Source of the DNA: Christensenella sp. UBA767
GTDB lineage: Bacteria > Bacillota > Clostridia > Christensenellales > CAG-917
Reading direction: 5' to 3'
Assembly: GCA_002297185.1 (NCBI GenBank)
Contig: DBJV01000075.1
Location: 1,723 to 14,745 of the forward strand
Length of the DNA stretch: 13,023 bases
The notes beneath the pieces are model-generated. The model was not told where the DNA came from. It worked only from the letters and a program-made list of their open reading frames with translations, and made no database searches. The position numbers and the translations under genes were made by a program. This document shows positions 1 through 6,807 of this stretch, one piece after another. Each line of letters begins with the position of its first letter. Position 1 is the first letter of the stretch.

Positions 1-49
1 CTGGCTACGGACCAGAAGGTCAGGGGTTCGAATCCCTTATGCTACGCCA
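1..49 (+). tRNA. tRNA-Arg(ACG), 3' part
   Basis: The window opens inside the anticodon stem. The stem CTGG/CCAG encloses a 7-base loop CTACGGA, giving anticodon ACG at 34-36 (Arg, CGU family). It is followed by a 5-base variable loop, a T arm (AGGGG, loop TTCGAAT, CCCTT), the acceptor strand ATGCTAC, discriminator G and an encoded CCA at 47-49. The D arm and 5' acceptor strand lie outside the window, so the acceptor pairing could not be checked. Confidence 0.9.
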
Positions 50-90
50 ATAAAGCACAAGACGTTAAAACGACTTGTGCTTTATTTTTG
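50..90 (+). terminator. Intrinsic terminator of tRNA-Arg
   Basis: A 12-bp perfect inverted repeat (50-61 and 74-85) with a 12-base loop is followed by a T-rich tract. It begins one base after the CCA end, so it ends the tRNA-Arg transcript. Confidence 0.85.
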
Positions 91-114
91 TTATAACTGC
101 TTTATAAATTTGGA

Positions 115-144
115 ATAAAAAATACGGACTTGAAGTCCGTATTT
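115..144 (-). terminator. Intrinsic terminator of the tetR-like gene
   Basis: An 11-bp perfect stem (120-130 and 134-144, loop TGA) is followed on the minus strand by six T residues. It lies about 30 bases past the stop codon of the TetR-type gene. Confidence 0.85.
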
Positions 145-172
145 GATATATACCTTTAATTATTTCACGCTT

Positions 173-766
173 TTACATATTCTCGGTTTCTTCCAAGATA
201 CCGTTGATGCCGCGGAAGGTGAGGGTACTGACTGTTTTGGAGAAATCTTCGATGGATTGTGATCTGTCGGAATTGAACCAGTTTTGATACACTTTCATCA
301 TTCCCGATACAACGAAGTCAAGCACGATATCGAGCATTTCGGGGGTGAGGCGCGTCTGTCTGGATATAATTTCTTTTGCTTTGGATTTGAGTGCGCCGAC
401 GAGTTTCACGACGAGGCTGGAGTTGTTTTCCATTCTCATCAAGTGCCCGTAAAAGTCGATGTCTTGATTGATGATGTCCGTCAATTCGTTGAAAAGTCTG
501 TTGGGGTTGTGCAAAGCCTCGGTGATATTGACGTCCATAAGCGCCTGTTCGAAAGAGTAGAGGATTTTGTTTTCGATTTCCTCAATCAGTTCGTAGATGC
601 CTGTGTAGTAGTTGTAGAATGTCTTGCGATTGATGTCCGCTTTGTCGGCGATATCCTTGATTGTGATGGTGTTGACGTCCTTTTTGAGCAACAATTGTGC
701 AAATGCGCTGTAAATTGCCTTTTTGGTTTTGACGATGCGACGGTCGATTTTCTTATCTTCGCTCAT
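173..766 (-). CDS. TetR/AcrR-family transcriptional regulator
   Basis: A 197-aa protein with an N-terminal TetR-type DNA-binding domain. Residues about 10-60 contain a first helix, then ITIKDIADKADINRKTFYNYY, the typical helix-turn-helix followed by the FYNYY segment. The C-terminal half is helical, as in ligand-binding TetR domains, and the stretch around GMMKVYQNWF resembles the DhaS-like/TetR_C_8 type. An AGGAG sequence lies about six bases before the ATG. It is divergent from the glycosyltransferase gene, with about 190 bp between the starts, the usual arrangement for a local repressor; control of the glycosyltransferase is inferred. The inducer is unknown. Confidence 0.88.
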   Translation of the reverse strand: MSEDKKIDRRIVKTKKAIYSAFAQLLLKKDVNTITIKDIADKADINRKTFYNYYTGIYELIEEIENKILYSFEQALMDVNITEALHNPNRLFNELTDIINQDIDFYGHLMRMENNSSLVVKLVGALKSKAKEIISRQTRLTPEMLDIVLDFVVSGMMKVYQNWFNSDRSQSIEDFSKTVSTLTFRGINGILEETENM

Positions 767-857
767 TTTATTCTCCTATTTTGCGACGTTATGGGAAATA
801 ATACACACAACGGGAATTTTGTGATGTTTAAGCATCAGTTTTCAAAATTTAAGTCCG

Positions 858-885
858 TTACGTTAATCTTATTATGTATTATAAT
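858..885 (+). promoter_or_regulatory. Probable promoter of the glycosyltransferase gene
   Basis: A consensus -10 hexamer TATAAT lies at 880-885, with a poor -35 (TTACGT, 858-863, spacer 16). It is about 70 bases before the start codon. The weak -35 would fit a regulated promoter. Confidence 0.5.
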
Positions 886-911
886 ATACACACGTGGCAT
901 AAGTCAAGATT
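865..911. promoter_or_regulatory. Imperfect dyad around the -10 box, candidate TetR operator
   Basis: AATCTTATTATG (865-876) is mirrored by CATAAGTCAAGATT (898-911). AATCTT and TTATG match in both arms, with a 2-base length difference between arms. The dyad brackets the -10 box at 880-885 in the tetR-glycosyltransferase intergenic region. The arms are far apart for one TetR dimer, so this could also be chance in AT-rich DNA. Confidence 0.25.
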
Positions 912-956
912 ATTGCCCAAAAATTGTCAAATACATAGCAAAAGAGAGGATATTAA

Positions 957-2240
957 ATGAAAGTAGCAATCGTAATCGATATTTTCCACGACAAAGGCAA
1001 CGGAACGTCGATGTCCGCAAGGCATTTGGTGGAAAATCTTATAGAGAGAGGTATAGAAGTCAAGGTGCTTTGCACCAACAAGGGGCAGGACGGCGAAACT
1101 ATGGAAGGCGTGGAATTCGTGACTTTCCCCGTGCAACAAGTGCCTGTGTATCAAAAGATTATAGACCAGCAACACGCTTGGCTTGCATCGCCAAACGACG
1201 ATAGAATCCGACTTGCGCTTGCGGACGTTGACCTCGTGCATATTTATATGCCGTTCTTTTTGGGTACTCATTGCGCGCGCGTTGCGCACGAGTTGGGCAA
1301 GCCCGTGCTTGGATGCTATCACGTGTCGGCTGAAAACATCACTTTCAACGCCAAAATGAAGTACGTCCCCGGGGCAACGCCTGCCGCCTACGAGTTTTTG
1401 AAACTCATACATTACAAGCCCGAGTGGATAAGGAATATCCATTGCCCGTCGCGCTGCATCGCGTCAACGCTTATGGGGCATATGTACACGCAAAATTTGC
1501 ATATCGTATCCAACGGCTACGACGAGCATTTTGCGCCTATTGAGAATATCCAAATTCCCGAAGGGTGCGAGGATAAGATTATCGTAACGAGCGTGGGTAG
1601 GCTTACGGAAGAGAAACGCCAAGATTTGATTATCAGAGCGGTGGCGAAGAGCAAGTATAAACACCGCATCGTGCTTATGCTCGCAGGCAAAGGACCTAAA
1701 GAGGAGGAATACAAGGCACTTGCGCAAAAACTCGGCGTGGATATGCGCATAGTGTTCTTGTCGCAAAGCGAACTTGTCAACCTGCTCAACGCGTCCTATC
1801 TGTTCGTGCAGGCAAGCGACGTGGAAACGGAGTCCATATCCTGCCTCGAGGCAATTGCGTGCGGCACCGTGCCCGTTATCAGCAATGCGAGAATGTGCGC
1901 CACAAAGCAGTTTGCGCTAACCGAGCAATCCAAGTTCAAAAAGGGTAGCGCAGGCAGCCTTGCAACGATGATGGATTATTGGATTGCCAATCCCAAAGTG
2001 CATGACGAAATGAAACCCAAATATGCCGAGTTTGCAAAGCGTTTCAGCCTCGACAAGAGCATAGAGTATATGTTGCAACTGTACGACTTTATACGCCACG
2101 ACGACAGGACGAAATACGTTGTGAAGGATTACAACAATCCTATGGAATTTACGCTCGATAGGGATGCACTCGGATTGATTTCGGCAAAGCATCATCAGTT
2201 TGTAAAACTCGATAAACAAAGAAAACTTATGGCAAAATAA
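957..2240 (+). CDS. GT4-type glycosyltransferase, probably acting on membrane lipid
   Basis: A 427-aa GT-B fold glycosyltransferase. The N-terminal domain has a glycine-containing loop (GNGTSMSARHLVENL, residues 14-28) and HVSAENITFN (about 122-131), which resembles the HxQPEN segment of Firmicute diacylglycerol glycosyltransferase-like proteins. The C-terminal nucleotide-sugar domain begins with SVGRLTEEKRQD (212-223; R215 and K220 are the usual diphosphate contacts) and carries the retaining GT4 E-x7-E motif (E290 and E298 in ETESISCLEAIACG). No membrane segment is evident, as in peripheral lipid glycosyltransferases. The start follows AGAGGA with about 7 bases spacing. The exact sugar and acceptor are not determined; glycolipid synthesis is inferred from family resemblance and the divergent TetR gene. 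Confidence 0.85.
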   Translation: MKVAIVIDIFHDKGNGTSMSARHLVENLIERGIEVKVLCTNKGQDGETMEGVEFVTFPVQQVPVYQKIIDQQHAWLASPNDDRIRLALADVDLVHIYMPFFLGTHCARVAHELGKPVLGCYHVSAENITFNAKMKYVPGATPAAYEFLKLIHYKPEWIRNIHCPSRCIASTLMGHMYTQNLHIVSNGYDEHFAPIENIQIPEGCEDKIIVTSVGRLTEEKRQDLIIRAVAKSKYKHRIVLMLAGKGPKEEEYKALAQKLGVDMRIVFLSQSELVNLLNASYLFVQASDVETESISCLEAIACGTVPVISNARMCATKQFALTEQSKFKKGSAGSLATMMDYWIANPKVHDEMKPKYAEFAKRFSLDKSIEYMLQLYDFIRHDDRTKYVVKDYNNPMEFTLDRDALGLISAKHHQFVKLDKQRKLMAK

Positions 2241-2272
2241 GGCGTTTATCTATACGAAAACGAGATATAAAG

Positions 2273-2309
2273 AAAGGAATTTGCATATATTTTGCAAATT
2301 CCTTTTTTG
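2273..2309 (+). terminator. Intrinsic terminator of the glycosyltransferase gene
   Basis: A 13-bp perfect stem (2273-2285 and 2293-2305) with a 7-base loop runs into a T tract. It lies 33 bases after the stop codon. Confidence 0.9.
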
Positions 2310-2389
2310 TTTATAACCGTCAATTTGTGCAAAATCACACTATGCTTTATGCCGCAGATTTATTGCGAACTTCGCTTTGATTTTGCCTG

Positions 2390-2791
2390 TCAAGCGGCAA
2401 ATCTAAAGTCGAGGAAACTGCGCATTTCGACCGCAACGTAATCGGTGGGATTGTATTTTGTATCGCTTGAAAGCGTGCCTCCGCCCGTGATATTTCCAAA
2501 CATCTCGCCCCAGCCGTATTGGTAGTTGAGATATTCTTGGAAATCGTTGTAATGGTTGTAGGTGTAGAACACGTAGCGTTCGTTGATATCTTCAAATTCG
2601 GTATAAGAACTATCCGTATATCTTGCATACACGATTCTTGCCGCGCCGCGCGTTATAGTCGTGCCGTTGTTGTAAATCTTGCTTGCATAATTCGGATCGC
2701 AGTCCGTGCCTGTCGTGCCGATGTCAATCTCATAGTATCTATACGAGCCGCCGCAACCGCTGATGTTGGGGAGTACCGGCTCGTACGGATA
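2390..2791 (-). pseudogene. Stop-separated C-terminal part of a barnase/N1-type ribonuclease domain
   Basis: Directly after the TAA of the upstream lipoprotein gene, the same frame stays open for 133 codons to a TGA at 2390. The translation has the order of catalytic landmarks of microbial guanyl ribonucleases (barnase numbering in brackets). E is in YRYYEIDI (E73, codon 2729-2731). The R-x3-R pair is in TRGAARIVY (R83 and R87, codons 2648-2650 and 2636-2638). H is in YNHYNDF (H102, codon 2552-2554). An LP pair before the E fits the barnase REGKLP loop, although the R59 position seems to be Y. About 50 further residues after the His segment have no barnase counterpart. There is no convincing independent start: the only early one is a GTG at 2632 inside the domain. 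I read it as the disrupted end of the upstream gene; sequencing error is the main alternative. Confidence 0.75.
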
Positions 2792-4564
2792 TTAGGTCGT
2801 GCTGCCGCTGAAATAACTGTGGTTGGCTCTCAAATACGACTTCCACGAACTGGAACTCGGGGACGGTTTTTTCTTTGTAGTGTAGTTGGCAGGAACGTCG
2901 CCGAATGCCATGACGTATGCCGCAACTTCTTCGAGAGTTATATATGCGCCGCCTTTGTAAATGAGGTTGACGACGTATCCGTCTGCATCGAACACGATAT
3001 AAGTGTTTCCGCTGTCGAGGAATAGCACCGTGCTGTTGCGATAATACACCGTCTTGCCGTTTTGAGTATAATACGGGCGGTTGCTCGCAATGGTCGGCGC
3101 TTGGTCGGGAGTGGTTATATCGCCCGACATAAGATTGTGGTTGGTGCGGTATTGTGCGTCTTTATAAGAGGTTGCTTTTGTATAACTGTTGCCGTGGAAT
3201 GACGAGGATGAAACGCCCGTGTAGGGGTCGGAAGAAACGGTGTTGGGATTGATTTCCACAACGTTGGAAAGCGTGCTGCCTATGCGACCGACGATTTTGG
3301 CAGGGGCTTTGTTGAGTACTTTCACCGTATTGGATACGACTTCGACGTTGTTTTCGCCTTCGATTACGAGATATTCGATATCTTTCGCCGAGTTGGTTGG
3401 GGAAACGGAATAGGTGAGAGTGGCGTAGCCGCCTTTTGCGACGCTCGTTGCGGATGTCGTAACCGTGACGCTTGTAGGCGTATAGCCGCTGCTTACGACG
3501 TGCATGGTGATAGGCTCGCTTACCGTGCCGCCGACTTTTGCCACAACTTGGACGTCGCCTTGCGATGAGGCGTAGAATGTGTCGTCAAGGATATAGGCGT
3601 AGTTCGACGTGCCTACGATCTCATATTTGACGAGATTTGACATCGTGGAGGGAACTACCGTTGCCGAAAGCGTGGTGCTTTCTCCTGCCGTGACATAATA
3701 CTTTTTGGCATATACGGACACGCTGTCTGCAACGACCGCAGATCCTTCTATGGTCAAAGTGACGGTATTGCTCGTAACAGAGCCGATTTTGGCAACAATT
3801 TGCACCGTGCCTTCGCCGATTGCCGACACGACGTTGTTTGAGAGCGATACGTTGCTATTTCCGCTGACTACGACGTATTCGACGAGGTTTGCGTATTTGC
3901 TCGGCACGACGGTTGAGGTGAGGGTTGCGGTTTCGCCGATTTTGAGCCTAGTTTTGTCTATGGAAAGCGTAATTGAATCGATAGTAATGCGGTTGTCGAT
4001 GACGGTGATTTGCACGCTTTGGCTCTTTTCGCCATTGACGGATGCGTATATAGTGGCTGTGCCTTCCGCAAGGGCGGTGAGGGTGCTGCCCGATATGGAT
4101 ACGACGTTTGTGCCGCTTTGGACGTAGTATTTGACAAGATTGCTATACTTGGATGGCGTAACCGTTGCGCTTAAAGTCGCTGTTTCACCGACAAGCAGAC
4201 TTGTCCTCGAACACGACATCTCAACGGTGATAGCCTCTTTGTTTTCCGTGACGGTGACAACCGTTGCGGCAAATTGCTTGCCTATGGTCAGCGATACGAT
4301 TGCCGTGCCTGCTTTCTTGGCTCTGATAAGTCCGTTGGCGTTGACTTCGACTATGCTCGTGTCCGTGCTTTCCCACTTGTGCGTGCCGTTCAAGCCCTTT
4401 ATGGAGGCTGTAATCTGCCGCGTTTGTCCGACTTTGAGAGAAAGGGTATCGCCGCAATCCAAAGTGATTGAGGTTATTTCTTCTTGAGAATTGGAAAACA
4501 ACCCGCATCCGCACAGCGAGAAACAAAGGATTGCCAGAATGATAACGATTGCAAATTTCTTCAT
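2792..4564 (-). CDS. Lipoprotein with five Ig-like (Big_2-type) repeats and a truncated C-terminal RNase domain
   Basis: A 590-aa protein. It has a lipoprotein signal with lipobox LCGC (lipidated Cys at about residue 20). Five Ig-like repeats of about 80 residues follow, roughly 29-107, 110-190, 193-275, 280-360 and 366-440; several share the pattern of a VGETATL-type strand then PSKYxNLVxY. A Ser/Thr-rich linker runs to about 470, then a segment with YYRNSTVLFLD. From about residue 541 the sequence EEVAAYVMAFGDVPANYTTK matches the first helix of barnase (GVADYLQTYHKLPDNYITK). The domain is cut off at residue 590 by TAA, and its remainder continues in frame downstream. The product should be anchored outside the cytoplasmic membrane. 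No Shine-Dalgarno sequence precedes the ATG, but the promoter is near-consensus. With the continuation the full protein would be about 724 residues. Confidence 0.85.
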   Translation of the reverse strand: MKKFAIVIILAILCFSLCGCGLFSNSQEEITSITLDCGDTLSLKVGQTRQITASIKGLNGTHKWESTDTSIVEVNANGLIRAKKAGTAIVSLTIGKQFAATVVTVTENKEAITVEMSCSRTSLLVGETATLSATVTPSKYSNLVKYYVQSGTNVVSISGSTLTALAEGTATIYASVNGEKSQSVQITVIDNRITIDSITLSIDKTRLKIGETATLTSTVVPSKYANLVEYVVVSGNSNVSLSNNVVSAIGEGTVQIVAKIGSVTSNTVTLTIEGSAVVADSVSVYAKKYYVTAGESTTLSATVVPSTMSNLVKYEIVGTSNYAYILDDTFYASSQGDVQVVAKVGGTVSEPITMHVVSSGYTPTSVTVTTSATSVAKGGYATLTYSVSPTNSAKDIEYLVIEGENNVEVVSNTVKVLNKAPAKIVGRIGSTLSNVVEINPNTVSSDPYTGVSSSSFHGNSYTKATSYKDAQYRTNHNLMSGDITTPDQAPTIASNRPYYTQNGKTVYYRNSTVLFLDSGNTYIVFDADGYVVNLIYKGGAYITLEEVAAYVMAFGDVPANYTTKKKPSPSSSSWKSYLRANHSYFSGSTT

Positions 4565-4604
4565 AACTATATATTAGATAATTAAATTATTTTTCCAAAT
4601 AGTA

Positions 4605-4633
4605 ATTATATCATAATCGACATTCAATTTCAA
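4605..4633 (-). promoter_or_regulatory. Sigma-70 promoter of the Big_2/RNase lipoprotein gene
   Basis: On the minus strand, TTGAAA (4628-4633), a 17-base spacer and TATAAT (4605-4610), with an extended -10 TG. The predicted leader is about 35 bases and contains no AGGAG-like sequence. Confidence 0.75.
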
Positions 4634-4667
4634 GTTGAAAATTCAGGGCGTAAAACGCTTAAAATCG

Positions 4668-4702
4668 CAAAAAAATCGCAGTTTTTATATCAAAACTGCG
4701 AT
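4668..4702 (-). terminator. Intrinsic terminator after mntP
   Basis: An 11-bp perfect stem (4675-4685 and 4692-4702, 6-base loop), followed on the minus strand by seven T residues. It lies about 95 bases past the mntP stop and isolates it from the lipoprotein gene downstream. Confidence 0.8.
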
Positions 4703-4797
4703 AAAAAGGGGAGTATATTTTTATGTTTTGGATATTGTTTTTTGCCTGTTTGATGCGTATAACGGTGCTTTGATTGTATTCCGCCTTATAGCAAAAT

Positions 4798-5364
4798 TTA
4801 GGCGACCAAGCCGAGATGTTCGAGCAAAATTTTGACGCCGAGCATAACCAAAATCGTGCCGCTGGCGACTTCCGCACTCGATTTGAATTTGAGACCGAAT
4901 ACGTTGCCTATGCGCACGCCAACGAATGAAAGCACGAAAGTGGTGCATCCGATGAGCGAGATTGCCGCATAAATGTTGACGTCGGGGAGAAGTCCGAAAG
5001 TGATGCCGACCGCAAGCGCGTCTATGCTCGTGGCAACGGCAAGTGTGAGCATGGTGGGGATTGAAAAATCTGCGTTTTCGTCGTTTTCTTCCTTTGAAAA
5101 GCCCTCTTTGAGCATTTTTGCGCCCAAAAATACGAGCAGGGCAAAGGCGATCCAATGGTCAACGGCGGTTATGTATTGCTCGAAAGTCGAGCCGAGGAAA
5201 TAGCCGATAAGCGGCATCAACGCCTGAAATCCGCCAAACCACAAGCCGACTATGACGAGGTGTTTGGTTTTCAGTTCTCTCGTGGAAAGACCTTTGCATA
5301 CGGACACTGCAAAAGCGTCCATTGACAAGCCGATTGCAATCAAAATCAGTTCAAAATCACTCAT
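4798..5364 (-). CDS. mntP: Manganese efflux pump MntP
   Basis: A 188-aa polytopic membrane protein, the usual length for MntP (formerly DUF204/YebN). The family's two related motifs are present: GLSMDAFAVSVCKG in the first membrane helix (Asp16) and ATSIDALAVGITFG in the fourth (Asp115), fitting the internal duplication of three plus three helices. A short acidic loop (KEENDENADF) joins the halves. MntP exports excess Mn2+ across the cytoplasmic membrane. The start is preceded by GAGAGAG. The gene stands alone between two terminators, and its 5' leader is a manganese riboswitch, which independently supports the call. Confidence 0.95.
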   Translation of the reverse strand: MSDFELILIAIGLSMDAFAVSVCKGLSTRELKTKHLVIVGLWFGGFQALMPLIGYFLGSTFEQYITAVDHWIAFALLVFLGAKMLKEGFSKEENDENADFSIPTMLTLAVATSIDALAVGITFGLLPDVNIYAAISLIGCTTFVLSFVGVRIGNVFGLKFKSSAEVASGTILVMLGVKILLEHLGLVA

Positions 5365-5402
5365 TTTTCTCTCTCACTATATGATTTTTTATGATTTTTG
5401 CG

Positions 5403-5435
5403 AAAAAAAATCAAGTACGCAAAAATCGCACTTGA
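5403..5435 (-). terminator. Riboswitch expression platform (intrinsic terminator)
   Basis: On the minus strand a 9-bp stem (5427-5435 with 5412-5420, one G-T pair) is followed by eight T residues (5403-5410). The 5' side of the stem uses bases that also form the 3' strand of aptamer helix P1 (CUCAAG). Ligand-stabilised P1 and the terminator are therefore mutually exclusive, giving an ON switch. Confidence 0.8.
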
Positions 5436-5522
5436 GTCTCGACGTTTAAGGCAAGCCAGACCGCTAGGTCAGTATGTTGACTTGCATCTTCTCGGAAGAT
5501 ATCTACTCCCTCAAACGAGTGC
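5427..5522 (-). ncRNA. yybP-ykoY manganese riboswitch
   Basis: The mntP leader, read on the minus strand, has the conserved yybP-ykoY elements in order: GGGAGUAG directly after P1, a small hairpin (AUCUUCCGAGAAGAU), then GUCAACAUAC, a GACC/GGUC hairpin, and a closing GAGAC. P1 is UUUGAG (5510-5515) with CUCAAG (5431-5436). This class binds Mn2+ and typically controls mntP/yebN-type exporters. The predicted transcription start falls only a few bases before P1. Confidence 0.9.
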
Positions 5523-5551
5523 AATATACCATATAATCCGCACCTTGTCAA
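5523..5551 (-). promoter_or_regulatory. Sigma-70 promoter of the riboswitch-mntP transcript
   Basis: On the minus strand, consensus TTGACA (5546-5551), exactly 17 bases, then TATATT (5523-5528) with an upstream TG. Its position places the transcript start right before the aptamer. Confidence 0.85.
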
Positions 5552-5576
5552 ACCTGCGAGTGATTTTGGGGAGGGA

Positions 5577-5610
5577 ATAAAAAACAAGCTCCGTGTAGGA
5601 ACTTGTTTTT
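5577..5610 (-). terminator. Intrinsic terminator of the lipoprotein/membrane-protein operon
   Basis: A 9-bp stem (5580-5588 with 5602-5610) with an inner TCC/GGA pair. On the minus strand it ends in six T residues. It lies 24 bases after the stop of the 199-aa membrane protein gene, the last gene of the operon. Confidence 0.8.
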
Positions 5611-5633
5611 GTGATGTGTTTTCGTATAGATTT

Positions 5634-6233
5634 TTAGATTTGCGCCACGGCAAAGCGGTCTTTTCTCGGTGCTTTGAGAGTGAGTTCCTTCGTCGTCAAC
5701 TTGTAGATTGCGGCAACGGGAAGTGCGCACACGAACGTTGCAAGGCAACCGCCGAGTTCATACGGAATATCCGAGAGGAAGTATGCGCCGAACGGAACTT
5801 TCCAAATAAGCACGGTTGCGACCACCGATACCCAGAAGTAAAGCAATTCACCGAGGGAGGCGATTGCGGCATACGAGAAAATGCTCATATCTTTGTGTTT
5901 GAAGTTGAGGACTTTGTAGCAAATCATGGGCATGGAATATCCAATCATAACTTCAAACAGCCAGTATTGCACTCTCGGAAGGTCTTGAGGGAACCACGCT
6001 ATGCAACTTAACTCGAAAATAATCGAATATGCGAAGATGAGGACGGCGTTTTTTGCAGGCGTCATGCTTGCCGCGCATATGACGAGAATGGGGAATACCA
6101 CGTTTGCAAACGGTATTTCCAACACGAACTGGTCGTAGCACATAAGCGCAAGCAACGCAAACATTGCCACCCAGCCTTTCAAGCCTTTCGTTTGAGCGTA
6201 ACGCTCGGCTTTTTTCAAAGACAAACTTTCCAT
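5634..6233 (-). CDS. Membrane protein, possible ECF transporter S component
   Basis: A 199-aa protein with about six hydrophobic segments (roughly 20-40, 44-60, 63-82, 88-108, 116-145, 150-190) and a basic C-terminus. Size, topology and the segment FGAYFLSDIPYELGGCLATFVCAL near the end resemble the substrate-binding S subunits of energy-coupling-factor transporters, which often carry a D-(I/L)-P-Y/F motif before the last helix. No ECF ATPase or T subunit is nearby, so a shared module would be needed. It is the third gene of an operon after two lipoproteins, with a 10-base gap and a GGAGG ribosome site. Alternative: an uncharacterised integral membrane protein with no transport role. Confidence 0.5.
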   Translation of the reverse strand: MESLSLKKAERYAQTKGLKGWVAMFALLALMCYDQFVLEIPFANVVFPILVICAASMTPAKNAVLIFAYSIIFELSCIAWFPQDLPRVQYWLFEVMIGYSMPMICYKVLNFKHKDMSIFSYAAIASLGELLYFWVSVVATVLIWKVPFGAYFLSDIPYELGGCLATFVCALPVAAIYKLTTKELTLKAPRKDRFAVAQI

Positions 6234-6243
6234 AAGTCCTCCG

Positions 6244-6801
6244 TCAATAGTTTATCCATCCGTCTAATACTAACACCAAAACCTTCAAATCGTCAACCGT
6301 TCCGGCAATTTCGTCTTTTCCGTACAAAGTTTGGAAGTTGGCGCACATTGCGTATTCGCCGTCTGCTGCGATATACACTCTTTCGAGATTGTACGTCGTA
6401 CCGTCAAGCAGCGTGCAGTCGTGGAACATTTGGTATCTGTGCTGCGACACTCTGAAGGTGATGTCGTCCTCGCGATCGGCAAAAAACTCTACGACAGACT
6501 CGTAAACCGTGTTGCCGTAGTAGGGAATTTGCCACGAAAATATCAGTTCGCCGTCAATGGAAGAGTGGGGAAAGGTGTCTCCGTCCGAAACTTCCGTCGT
6601 CGAGCCGGGGTGCCTCAATTCAAGCGTAAAGGAAAGAGGCTCGTCGTCGATTAGCGTGTAATCGGGATTGTCCGTGGTTTTATCGTCTCCCCAAATTTCG
6701 GGATTGCCGCCCTTGTCGCAAGCGCATAGCGCAACTGCGACAAGCACGAGCAATACTGCCAAAAGCGAGATTAAATAACGTCGTTTGTTGTTGCTTTTCA
6801 T
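6244..6801 (-). CDS. Small lipoprotein, possible DUF4430-like domain
   Basis: A 185-aa protein with a basic N-terminus, hydrophobic core and lipobox LCAC (Cys28), followed by an acidic linker of about 25 residues. The remaining domain of about 125 residues looks beta-rich. The segment YGNTVYESVVEFFADREDD followed by FRV and a Gly/Tyr-rich stretch loosely resembles DUF4430, the domain type that forms the C-terminal part of transcobalamin/intrinsic factor; I could not verify this by profile. It starts six bases after the stop of the 880-aa lipoprotein gene and has only a weak ribosome site, so translational coupling is likely. It probably works with its two operon partners at the cell surface. 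Confidence 0.6.
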   Translation of the reverse strand: MKSNNKRRYLISLLAVLLVLVAVALCACDKGGNPEIWGDDKTTDNPDYTLIDDEPLSFTLELRHPGSTTEVSDGDTFPHSSIDGELIFSWQIPYYGNTVYESVVEFFADREDDITFRVSQHRYQMFHDCTLLDGTTYNLERVYIAADGEYAMCANFQTLYGKDEIAGTVDDLKVLVLVLDGWINY

Positions 6802-6807
6802 ATCTTA

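Noticed and set aside
284..1204. 306-codon plus-strand frame across the tetR gene and the glycosyltransferase start
   Set aside because: It overlaps a well-supported TetR gene in antisense and the glycosyltransferase in another frame, and its translation resembles no family.
2792..2794. Stop-codon recoding or selenocysteine-like readthrough in the RNase gene
   Set aside because: The codon is TAA, which terminates other genes of the window, and no recoding structure was recognised. Mutation or sequencing error is simpler.
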